Source: CAZDGB01 sp964504645 (lineage in GTDB: Bacteria; Planctomycetota; Planctomycetia; Planctomycetales; Planctomycetaceae). Taken from it: DNA of 19,925 nucleotides. The notes beneath the pieces are model-generated. The model saw nothing but the letters and a program-made list of their open reading frames with translations. It was not told where the DNA came from and searched no databases. Positions 1-6,399 of this stretch are shown here, piece after piece (the stretch's first letter is position 1; every line of letters begins with the position of its first letter). The translations under genes and the position numbers were made by a program. The stretch lies in contig CAZDGB010000114.1 in the NCBI GenBank assembly GCA_964504645.1, positions 1 through 19,925 of the forward strand, in the 5' to 3' direction.

Positions 1-55
1 CCTAAAACCCCCCCCCCCCCCCCCCCTGGCGGGCGGGGGGGGGGGGGCCCCCCCC
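1..55. other. C/G homopolymer tract at window edge
   Basis: There is a run of 19 C (8-26), then a short G-rich stretch, 13 G (35-47) and 8 C (48-55). Such mirrored homopolymers are not expected in a gene and are typical of low-quality or artefactual sequence at a contig end. No coding or regulatory meaning is assigned. Confidence 0.8.
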
Positions 56-78
56 ATGTCACCGACGTAAATGAATCA

Positions 79-153
79 AAATCCCGGTTCAGCTTTGTTA
101 ACCGGGATTTGCTTTCGCAAAGCGAATCCCGGTTAGAAGACGAACCGGGATTT
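79..153. repeat. Tandem pair of AATCCCGGTT hairpins
   Basis: The 11-mer AAATCCCGGTT (79-89) pairs perfectly with AACCGGGATTT (100-110). A small hairpin GCTTT-CGC-AAAGC follows (111-123). Then AATCCCGGTT (125-134) pairs with AACCGGGATT (143-152). The same AATCCCGGTT word recurs at 11443-11452 in an intergenic region, so it may belong to a dispersed repeat. It lies where the N-terminal coding sequence of the following gene should be. Confidence 0.75.
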
Positions 154-798
154 GAAACCGCGGCGTCAGTCACCTCCCCCGCAACCCGCCGTCGGCCACC
201 ATATCCCGCCCCGGGGGGAGGAAAGGCGTATCGCGTCGCCGCTTTCCGCGAAAAACCCGACCTCGCCACCGCGCAGCAATATCTCGCCAGCGGCGAGTAC
301 TACTGGAATTGCGGCATCTTCGTCTGGCGGGCGCGGGCGCTGCTCGACGCGCTCCACGCCTTCGAGCCGGAGATTTCCGCCCGGCTGAAATCGTTGCAGC
401 CGGCGCTCGGCACGCCCGGCTGGCCGCAGGCCCTCGCCGAGCAGTTTCCGCAGATGCCGTCGATCTCCATCGACTACGCCGTGCTGGAACGGACGCGCGA
501 CGTCTGCGTCCTCGAAGCCCCGTTCACCTGGGACGACGTCGGCAGTTGGCAGGCCCTCTCGCGCTGGAACCCACCCGACGCACAGGGCAACACCGTCGAC
601 GGCCCCTTTTGCGGCGTCGAGGTCAAGGACAGCATCATCCGCACGACCGAGGACCACCTCGTCGCCGCCTACGGCGTGGAAAACCTGATCATCGTCCACA
701 CCCCGACGGCAACCCTCGTCGCCGACAAACGCGACGAAAACGCGCTCCGCAAACTCATCGCCGAAATCGAACGACAAGGATTGACGGGGTATCTGTGA
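109..798 (+). CDS. manC: Mannose-1-phosphate guanylyltransferase, C-terminal part (5' truncated)
   Basis: This family makes GDP-mannose from GTP and mannose-1-phosphate for cell-surface polysaccharides. The recognisable part begins near 223 with AYRVAAFREKPD. It continues through EYYWNCGIFVW, the SIDYAVLE block and FTWDDVGSW, all typical of the C-terminal half of the nucleotidyltransferase domain. The N-terminal half with the GG-x-GTRLWP nucleotide loop is absent; full enzymes are about 350 aa and only about 190 residues here are family-like. The start at 109 is a TTG inside a hairpin repeat and is not credible. In the +2 frame, 191-223 reads VGHHIPPRGEE, resembling the segment expected just before KAYRV. 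Small indels near 185-190 and 209-223 may therefore have broken the frame. The gene is best read as an assembly-truncated or damaged ORF. The family call is secure; the 5' end is not. Confidence 0.8.
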   Translation: MLSQSESRLEDEPGFETAASVTSPATRRRPPYPAPGGGKAYRVAAFREKPDLATAQQYLASGEYYWNCGIFVWRARALLDALHAFEPEISARLKSLQPALGTPGWPQALAEQFPQMPSISIDYAVLERTRDVCVLEAPFTWDDVGSWQALSRWNPPDAQGNTVDGPFCGVEVKDSIIRTTEDHLVAAYGVENLIIVHTPTATLVADKRDENALRKLIAEIERQGLTGYL

Positions 799-804
799 TT
801 TGAA

Positions 805-832
805 GGCGAGCGTCGCGGCGTCAGCCCGGCGT
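805..832. repeat. Dispersed GC-rich repeat, copy 1
   Basis: These 28 bases match 11379-11406 at 25 of 28 positions, sharing the core CGCGGCGTCAG. Both copies are intergenic. Here the repeat follows the stop codon of the guanylyltransferase and precedes the YggS gene. Function unknown; it looks like a member of a small dispersed repeat family. Confidence 0.6.
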
Positions 833-890
833 GTAACGCCGCAACTCTCCCGCTCTTGACTCCGGTCGCTCGACTCTTGACGCTACAGTC

Positions 891-1583
891 ATGACGGTCT
901 CCTCCCTTCTCGCCCGTAACTGGTACGACGTGCGCACCCGCATCGCCGACGCCTGCGCGCGGCGGCAGCGCGATCCGCAGTCGGTCCGATTGGTCGCCGT
1001 CACCAAGACTGCGAAGCTGGACTGGATTCGTGAGCTGATCGACCTGGGACAGCGCGATCTCGGCGAGAACCGCCCGCAGCAACTCGTGCAGCGCGCCGCG
1101 GAGTTGCCGGATTCCGCACAATGGCATCTCATCGGCCATCTGCAGCGGAACAAGGTGGACTTCGTCGCTCCGCATGTCCGCTGGATTCACTCCGTCGATT
1201 CGCCGCGGCTCGTCCAAAGCCTGGCGGCGCACGCGGCGAAATCCGCGACGTTGCCGCAACTGCTATTGGAAGTGAACATTTCCGCCGAGGCGAGCAAGGG
1301 GGGCTTCGCGCCGAACGAACTCGTATCTCAGTGGGACGGCCTGCGCGCCACGAATTTGCCGATCGTCGGCCTGATGACGATGGCCCCGCTCACCGAGGAA
1401 CCCGAATCGATCCGCTGGGTGTTCCGCCAACTGCGGGAATTGCGCGACCGATTGGCCGAACTCTCCGGCGGCTCGCATCCGCTGCCGGAACTCTCAATGG
1501 GCATGAGCGGCGACTTCGAAGTCGCCGTCGAAGAAGGCGCAACTTTAGTCCGCGTCGGCAGCCGGCTGTTCGAAGGGTTGTAG
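891..1583 (+). CDS. yggS: YggS/PROSC-family pyridoxal phosphate homeostasis protein
   Basis: This is a 230-aa cytoplasmic PLP-binding protein with the single-domain alanine-racemase-like TIM-barrel fold. The family buffers free PLP and affects amino-acid and vitamin B6 balance; it is not known as an enzyme. Visible motifs in order are LVAVTKT with the PLP-binding lysine at K39, DLGENRPQQL, WHLIGHLQRNK, the GLMTMAP strand, and the C-terminal phosphate-binding block LSMGMSGDFEVAVEEGATLVRVGS. Length is normal (about 230 aa) and all key blocks are present. The ATG at 891 gives the usual N-terminus; no clear Shine-Dalgarno precedes it. It is followed by a 152-bp gap with a likely promoter for the next operon, so it appears to be transcribed alone or with the upstream gene. 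Confidence 0.95.
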   Translation: MTVSSLLARNWYDVRTRIADACARRQRDPQSVRLVAVTKTAKLDWIRELIDLGQRDLGENRPQQLVQRAAELPDSAQWHLIGHLQRNKVDFVAPHVRWIHSVDSPRLVQSLAAHAAKSATLPQLLLEVNISAEASKGGFAPNELVSQWDGLRATNLPIVGLMTMAPLTEEPESIRWVFRQLRELRDRLAELSGGSHPLPELSMGMSGDFEVAVEEGATLVRVGSRLFEGL

Positions 1584-1673
1584 GGTCCGCTGTGCCACCG
1601 GCAAAGTTTGCGGGTCTTCGTCAGACCAATGGCTGCGGAAAATCCTGGAAAATGGTGGGGAACGGGTCGATTC

Positions 1674-1682
1674 TGGTATGAT
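1674..1682 (+). promoter_or_regulatory. Extended -10 promoter candidate for the exbD operon
   Basis: TGG-TATGAT fits an extended -10 (TG-N-TATGAT), 54 bp before the exbD start. No good -35 box is seen at the usual distance, as is common for extended -10 promoters. Position between two genes and the match to the consensus are the only support. Confidence 0.4.
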
Positions 1683-1696
1683 ACGCGGACTCGTCG

Positions 1697-1715
1697 CGGA
1701 CCGGTTCTCGGTCCG
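1697..1715 (+). promoter_or_regulatory. Hairpin and strong RBS in the exbD 5' UTR
   Basis: CGGACCG (1697-1703) and CGGTCCG (1709-1715) form a perfect 7-bp stem with a 5-nt loop. It lies just upstream of the GGAGG ribosome-binding site at 1722-1726, whose spacing to the ATG at 1736 is normal. The hairpin could affect mRNA stability or act as an operator; this is inference. Confidence 0.4.
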
Positions 1716-1735
1716 GACGGGGGAGGGATCGCCGT

Positions 1736-2155
1736 ATGCCGCTGAAGACATCTCAACTGGAAGAGCCGAGCATCAATCTCACGCCGATGCTCGACGTCGT
1801 CTTGCTGCTGATCATCTTCTTCATGCTGTCGACGCAGTTCCGGGAAGAGGAAAAGCAGTACGACGTCCAACTGCCGACGGTCTCCGATGCGACGGCCTTG
1901 ACGGGCCAGCCGGATGAAGTCGTGGTGAACGTCGCCGCCGACGGCACGGTCACGGTCCGCAACGAAACGCTGAGCCTCGCCGACCTTGAGGCGGTGATGC
2001 GGCTCGCCCATCAGAAATTCGCCGGGCAGGCGGTGATCATTCGCGGCGACGGCTCCGGCCAGTACCAGACGATCATGGATGTGATGTCGGCCTGCCGGCG
2101 CGGGGGAATCAAAAACCTGTCCCTGGCCCATCGTCCGATCGGAGGGGACGAATGA
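1736..2155 (+). CDS. exbD: ExbD/TolR-family biopolymer transport protein
   Basis: This 139-aa inner-membrane protein belongs to the family that, with ExbB/TolQ/MotA-type partners, couples proton flow to work in the periplasm. It has a short cytoplasmic N-terminus, the signature INLTPMLDVVLLLIIFFMLS with the conserved membrane aspartate at D20, and a periplasmic domain with the usual strand-helix pattern (VVVNVAADGTVTV and the AVIIRGDGSGQYQTIMDVM block). Length is typical (about 135-145 aa). GGAGG at 1722-1726 supports the start. Its last four bases overlap the ATG of the next gene (ATGA at 2152-2155), so the two are translationally coupled. No ExbB-like gene is adjacent, which is unusual: the partner must be encoded elsewhere or lie outside the window. 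Confidence 0.93.
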   Translation: MPLKTSQLEEPSINLTPMLDVVLLLIIFFMLSTQFREEEKQYDVQLPTVSDATALTGQPDEVVVNVAADGTVTVRNETLSLADLEAVMRLAHQKFAGQAVIIRGDGSGQYQTIMDVMSACRRGGIKNLSLAHRPIGGDE

Positions 2156-4434
2156 CGGGCGACTGGCAAATCCGGCTGGCGGACTCGCTCACGCACGGCG
2201 ACCTCTCGGCATTGCCGGGCGTGCTGATGCTGATCGGCGCGCTGATCGCCTGCTCGCTCTTCGCGCTGATTCAGTTCTTCACGATGATGATGTCGCGCTG
2301 GGGCGACAAGAACCCGGCCGGCAAGTCGTTCTTCCTGTCGATCCTGGTCCATGTCGTGGTCATCCTGGCTTGGTCGACGGCGGTCACCATGCGGACGACC
2401 GGCGCCGTGATGGCGCTGCCGCGCAATCTCGGCGAAACGATCCCGATTCACGCCGTAGAAGGTGTGCCCGACGGCGACGACGATGGCGTGCACGACGAAT
2501 TCCCGTCAGACGATGCGCCGGTGTGGAAAAAACTCATCGACGGGCCCGGCCTGGCGATGCAGCGGAAATCCCGCGGCGACGATGAGCCCGCGGAGATGGA
2601 ACTGGGCGAAGCGCCGCTGTTGCCGTCCGAATCGCCTGCGATGAGTCCCGCGGAGATTGCCGATCTGTCGGTGGAACCACTCCCGGCCGCGACGCCCGCC
2701 GCGACGCTTTCTCCGGCCGAGATGCGCTTGAACGCCGCGCCTGCGCCGGTTCCTGCCGGCGAAACGGGTCCGACGGCGGAAGTTCAGGCCGAAGCCGGCG
2801 CTCGTTTGCCGGCTCGCTCTGCGCCGCGCCGCTCGGCCGCGCCGGCGGACGCCGGACCGGAACTCGCCGAGGGAATTCCCCGCACGCGCGGCTCGGGCGA
2901 TCCCGGCGCTCAGAATCTGCCCGGCGATCTCTCGATGAGCATTCCGCTCGAAGCCGCCGGCGAAGGGGACGACCGCCCGGTCCTGCAAGGCTTCAAGTCG
3001 AACACCATTCGGCAGGGGACGTCGCCCGCGCCGAGCAGCGCGCCGGAAGGAGAATTCCTGCCCGAAGGACGCACCGACGGCACAAGTTCGACCGCTGTTC
3101 GTACTCGGCGCTTCGATCGGACGAAACCCGGCCGAACGTCGACCACCTCCGGGAATGGCAGCGACGGCGATTCCCCGTTGCCCGGCGCAGGCACAGCGGT
3201 GGCCGGTCTCAGCCCGAATCTCGCGAGTCCCGGCATGGCCGGACCCCGTTCGCTTCCCGGCGCCGGCGGACCGGGCGGCGATGCGACCGGCGTGAACCCG
3301 ACGCCGTCCCTCGCGACGGGAACCGGACCCAGACTGCCGAACCGTTCGCCGGCGACCTACAAGCATCGCAAACTGAAGCAGCGCCGCGGCACCGCGCTGC
3401 AGCAAGGGGGCAGCCTGGAATCGGAACAGGCCGTCGAGAACAGCCTGCAATGGCTCGCCAAAGTGCAGGAACCCGCCGGACACTGGGTCTCCGAGAAACA
3501 CGGCGGCGGCGTCATGCAGAAAGACCCGCACGGCAACGACCGCCGCGGCGGCGGACTCGCCGCCGATAGCGGCATCACCGGCCTGGCTTTGCTCGCGTTC
3601 ATGGGCGCCGGCTACACGCAGGACGACGGCGAATACGCCGACAACGTCAATCGCGGCTTGAAATGGCTGATCCATCAGCAGCGCGACGACGGCTATCTCG
3701 GCGGACGGGCCACGCACTTCGACCAGATGTACTGCCACGCCATCGCCACGTTCGCGCTGGCGGAAGCCTGCGGCATGCAGGAAGAAGCGGAACGCTCGCA
3801 GGAACTGAAACAGGCCGTGCGGCTCGCCGTGGAGTACATCGTCGACCGGCAAGGCGTCGACGGCGGCTGGCGCTACAAGAAAGAACAAGACGGCGACATG
3901 AGCATGTTCGGCTGGCAACTGATGGCGCTGAAGAGCGCCGACATCGCCGGCGTCAAAGTGCAGCCCGACGTCTGGAACCTGATGATCGAATTCCTCAAGA
4001 AACGCAGCCTGGGCGAACAAAACGGCCTGGCGGCGTACAACCTGAATCAACCGCAGCCCACTCCCGCGATGACCGCGGAGGCGCTGTTCTGCAAGCAGAT
4101 GATCGGCATCCGGCGGTCGAACCCCGCCTGCCAGGAAGCCGTCGGCTATCTGAAAAAGGCGTTGCCGCGGATCACGTCGTACGACGAGTACTACTGGTAC
4201 TACGGCACGCTGGCGATGTTCCAGCACGGCGGCGACGAATGGGTCGAATGGAACGCCGCCACGCGGGAATTGCTCATTCGCCTGCAGCAGACGAGCGGCA
4301 AGAACGCCGGCAGTTGGGATCCGAAGGGCAAATGGGCCGGCAACGGCGGCCGCATCTACAGCACGGCCCTCTCGACGCTGATCCTCGAAGTCTACTACCG
4401 CTACCTGCCGCTGTATCAGTCGACGCAAGAGTAG
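2152..4434 (+). CDS. Membrane-anchored alpha/alpha-toroid protein (squalene-cyclase-like repeats)
   Basis: The 760-aa protein has three parts. Residues about 22-47 and 59-79 are transmembrane segments; the loop between them (R49, K53, K58) is positive, so it is probably cytoplasmic and the rest periplasmic. The second segment contains S63-ILV-H67, the SxxxH pattern of TonB N-terminal anchors. Residues about 100-420 are low-complexity Pro/Ala/Gly/Ser sequence, likely an extended linker. Residues about 425-755 carry prenyltransferase/squalene-oxidase-type repeats: SLQWLAKVQEPAGHW, GLKWLIHQQRDDGYLGG, AVEYIVDRQGVDGGW, SMFGWQLMALKSA. No DxDD cyclase motif is seen, so terpene cyclisation is not suggested. 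It overlaps exbD by 4 bp, so the pair probably works together. The long antisense ORF across it is a codon-bias shadow. Domain call firm; role unknown. Confidence 0.85.
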   Translation: MTGDWQIRLADSLTHGDLSALPGVLMLIGALIACSLFALIQFFTMMMSRWGDKNPAGKSFFLSILVHVVVILAWSTAVTMRTTGAVMALPRNLGETIPIHAVEGVPDGDDDGVHDEFPSDDAPVWKKLIDGPGLAMQRKSRGDDEPAEMELGEAPLLPSESPAMSPAEIADLSVEPLPAATPAATLSPAEMRLNAAPAPVPAGETGPTAEVQAEAGARLPARSAPRRSAAPADAGPELAEGIPRTRGSGDPGAQNLPGDLSMSIPLEAAGEGDDRPVLQGFKSNTIRQGTSPAPSSAPEGEFLPEGRTDGTSSTAVRTRRFDRTKPGRTSTTSGNGSDGDSPLPGAGTAVAGLSPNLASPGMAGPRSLPGAGGPGGDATGVNPTPSLATGTGPRLPNRSPATYKHRKLKQRRGTALQQGGSLESEQAVENSLQWLAKVQEPAGHWVSEKHGGGVMQKDPHGNDRRGGGLAADSGITGLALLAFMGAGYTQDDGEYADNVNRGLKWLIHQQRDDGYLGGRATHFDQMYCHAIATFALAEACGMQEEAERSQELKQAVRLAVEYIVDRQGVDGGWRYKKEQDGDMSMFGWQLMALKSADIAGVKVQPDVWNLMIEFLKKRSLGEQNGLAAYNLNQPQPTPAMTAEALFCKQMIGIRRSNPACQEAVGYLKKALPRITSYDEYYWYYGTLAMFQHGGDEWVEWNAATRELLIRLQQTSGKNAGSWDPKGKWAGNGGRIYSTALSTLILEVYYRYLPLYQSTQE

Positions 4435-4441
4435 GGTTTGC

Positions 4442-4464
4442 CGAGGCCTCGAGTCTCAAGCCTA
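4442..4464. repeat. GAGTCTCAAGCCT-type repeat at convergent gene ends
   Basis: It contains the perfect palindrome CGAGGCCTCG (4442-4451), followed by GAGTCTCAAGCCTA, and overlaps the stop codon of the minus-strand gene at 4462. The TCTCAAGCCT word is shared with the larger inverted repeats at 11557-11653 and related to the one at 13731-13821. It may act as a bidirectional transcription end between the two convergent genes. Confidence 0.55.
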
Positions 4465-5229
4465 TTTTTGCAGCACTTCGCCGTTCTCGATCCAGTACAG
4501 GCCCAATGGCTTGTCGCCTTCGGTGACAAGATCGATCTTGAACGTGCCGACGACATCGAACGGCCGCAGGTGGATGTAGTCGGTCGGCTTGTCGGGCTTG
4601 AGCTCGACGGAAATCAGGTCGTACACCTTGGGGTTCGCCCCGAAGCAGCACAGTCCGGCGTCGCGAGCCAGGACGAACCGCTCCAACCCGGTCGATTCGA
4701 ACGTCGGAATCATGAATCCCCGTACGCGCACCCGCTGGCCGTCGAGACTCTTGAGCCACGTGGGGAAAAATTTCGCGGCGTCGGCCGTCACCGGGTCCAT
4801 GTTCAAGATCTTCAAGAGATCGAGATCTTCATACGTGATCCTCAGCGGTCCCTGCGGTCCTTCCGGGCGGAACTCGCGCTCCTTGATCAGCAGTTCGACT
4901 TTGCGGGAGGAACCGGCGGCCGCGGTCGGCTCGGCGTTCGCCGTCGAGGGAGTCGTTTTGGAGACGCGCAGCAAGTCGACCATGTTCGAACCGTCGACGA
5001 CATTTTCCGGCGCAAGAGCCGAGGCCGGCTCATCGCCCGGTTCGGGTTCGACTTCGGCGAGCAGCGGTTCGGTCTCGGCATCGCTCGGATCGGTTGGAAA
5101 CGATTCCGGCGGCACATAGCCAGACTGCCGCTTCTCCTCGAACGACTGATAGTCGCGGGACGATTCCGACTGGCAGCCGGCGAGCAAGGCCGACAGCAAC
5201 CCAAGCAGGGCGACTGCACTTCGGTTCAT
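4462..5229 (-). CDS. Lipoprotein with CCFG-motif (DUF3299-like) domain
   Basis: This is a 255-aa predicted lipoprotein of unknown function. The signal peptide ends in the lipobox LLAGC with the lipid-accepting cysteine at C19. Residues about 20-115 are acidic, Pro/Ala-rich and probably disordered. Residues about 160-235 form a small beta-rich domain with VRVRGFMIPTFE, GLERFVLARD and the double-cysteine CCFGANPK (C194, C195). This pattern matches my memory of DUF3299 proteins, whose biochemistry is not established. The paired cysteines suggest metal or thiol chemistry, but this is not shown. The ATG at 5229 has a good RBS (GGGAG, complement of 5235-5239). The next minus-strand gene upstream carries the same motif (GLERFVLxKDxGxCCFGGxPK), so the two are paralogues. 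The stop codon lies inside a repeat shared with the convergent toroid gene. Confidence 0.75.
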   Translation of the reverse strand: MNRSAVALLGLLSALLAGCQSESSRDYQSFEEKRQSGYVPPESFPTDPSDAETEPLLAEVEPEPGDEPASALAPENVVDGSNMVDLLRVSKTTPSTANAEPTAAAGSSRKVELLIKEREFRPEGPQGPLRITYEDLDLLKILNMDPVTADAAKFFPTWLKSLDGQRVRVRGFMIPTFESTGLERFVLARDAGLCCFGANPKVYDLISVELKPDKPTDYIHLRPFDVVGTFKIDLVTEGDKPLGLYWIENGEVLQK

Positions 5230-5252
5230 GAGGACTCCCTTATCGATCTAAA

Positions 5253-5397
5253 GGCCTCTCTCGCAGAGACACAAAGGCGCGAAGTTCGCCAAGAAGAGAA
5301 GCTCTTTGGTGATCTTGCGGCCGCGTCTGCTGATGTTCGCCGAGATCCCTGGCGTTCTTCGCGAACTCTGCGTCTTCGCGTCTCTGCGAGAGATGCC
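5253..5397. repeat. Long imperfect inverted repeat (43-bp arms)
   Basis: The arm 5253-5295 and the reverse complement of 5355-5397 agree at 36 of 43 positions, with the shared run TCTCTCGCAGAGAC. The 59-bp centre could be a loop. It fills the gap between the two paralogous CCFG-motif genes, beginning 24 bp before one start codon and ending 8 bp before the other stop. Outward-facing arms of this size resemble a non-autonomous palindromic element (MITE- or REP-like). No transposase is present. Reading frames through it are not real genes. Confidence 0.8.
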
Positions 5398-5404
5398 TTC
5401 CTCC

Positions 5405-6124
5405 TCAATACGACGTCTTCGCCGCGCCGAAGTGCGAGCATTCGAGCTTGTAAACCGGGTTCAGGCCGGCGGCGCCGACGTCGGCGTGGGTGCGGAACGT
5501 GCCGGCGACGTAGACCAAGCCGGTGGTATAGTCGGCCCGCTGACTCTTGTCCATTTCAATCACGATCATGTCGGTCGCCTTGGGTGTGCCGCCGAAGCAA
5601 CACTGGCCCATATCCTTGCAGAGGACGAACCGCTCGAGGCCGAAGTTCTCGCGGGTCGGGTACATATAGCCTTTGAGAAAGACCGGCTGCGCGTCGAGTT
5701 GCTGCACCGGTTCGGGAATCTGCAACTGGCCGTTGACGGTCTTCAGTTCGTACTGCGAGATGTCGTTGACGAAGCTCACGCGGCGGAAGCCGTCCGGGAC
5801 TTCGGTGGCGAAACTGTAAGCGAACAGGCTCGCTGCGCCCGTCAGTTCCAGCGCCATTACGCCGAGCAACACCCAGGCCATCGTTCCGCCGCCGTAAGCG
5901 CCGGCGGCGCGGCGGATCTGCCACAGCGCGACCCCGGCGAGCAGCATGCCGATGACCGGAACCAGGATCAGCCAATCCATGATGAACGCCGTCAGCGAGA
6001 AGAACGCGAACGCCCCGGCGACCGAGACGAGCGCCGGCACCGGGCGGTATTCGAAATCGCGTTGCGCTTCCGTCCATTCCAACGCCGGTCCCTCGGCGGC
6101 ATTCACAACGTGACTGGCGGACAT
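5405..6124 (-). CDS. Polytopic membrane protein with CCFG-motif (DUF3299-like) domain
   Basis: The 239-aa protein has three hydrophobic helices (about residues 30-50, 51-69 and 82-106). A soluble C-terminal domain follows at about 145-215 with PVFLKGYMYPT, GLERFVLCKDMGQCCFGGTPK (paired C175/C176) and MIVIEMDKS. That domain is clearly related to the lipoprotein encoded just downstream (4462-5229), sharing GLERFVL and CCFG with similar spacing. This gene has a membrane anchor where the other has a lipid anchor, so both domains probably face the periplasm. The ATG at 6124 is preceded by AGAGG (complement of 6130-6134). Function is unknown; an assembly or metal-handling role would be guesswork. 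Two copies side by side suggest tandem duplication followed by divergence of the N-termini. Confidence 0.75.
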   Translation of the reverse strand: MSASHVVNAAEGPALEWTEAQRDFEYRPVPALVSVAGAFAFFSLTAFIMDWLILVPVIGMLLAGVALWQIRRAAGAYGGGTMAWVLLGVMALELTGAASLFAYSFATEVPDGFRRVSFVNDISQYELKTVNGQLQIPEPVQQLDAQPVFLKGYMYPTRENFGLERFVLCKDMGQCCFGGTPKATDMIVIEMDKSQRADYTTGLVYVAGTFRTHADVGAAGLNPVYKLECSHFGAAKTSY

Positions 6125-6399
6125 GACAACCTCTCGACCAAGGAAAACCAGGAAGACTTCAAACTATGCGGGACGGCCGCAGATTTCAAATCTGAAATCG
6201 GAAAGAACCACTCCATTCTACCCTCCGCCGACCCCGTTGCCCCACGGTTTTTCGCGGAATTTCACCAGGTTTGTGCCAGCAGAGTCTCCGCAACACGCAC
6301 GGCCATCGCGAGTTGCGCAGCCCAAATCCCTTTGCCGCACGGCATTCCCCGTCGGGTTTACGCCAAAGGACCGGCAAACGTTGGGTCGGGACACTCAGA
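6125..6399. other. 275-bp intergenic region with an AT-rich hairpin
   Basis: The gap between the chrA stop and the membrane gene start contains the hairpin GATTTCA-AATC-TGAAATC (6182-6199, 7-bp stem, 4-nt loop). No ORF in this stretch has a convincing start and family resemblance. It probably holds the promoter of the downstream minus-strand pair and the end of the chrA transcript, but no clear -35/-10 pair stands out. Confidence 0.45.

Noticed and set aside
1..55. Homopolymer tract as a telomere-like or regulatory structure
   Set aside because: Long perfect C and G runs at a contig end are better explained as sequencing or assembly artefact.
2506..4428. 640-aa antisense open frame over the toroid gene
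   Set aside because: Low-complexity Arg/Ala-rich translation with no motif; the sense protein is clearly a real domain protein.
2152..4434. Toroid protein as a squalene-hopene cyclase or terpene synthase
   Set aside because: The repeat fold is present but no DxDD motif is seen, and the protein is anchored with a long linker and linked to exbD.
4438..5676. 412-aa plus-strand open frame across the lipoprotein and inverted repeat
   Set aside because: Antisense to a gene with signal peptide, lipobox and RBS, and it runs through a repeat.
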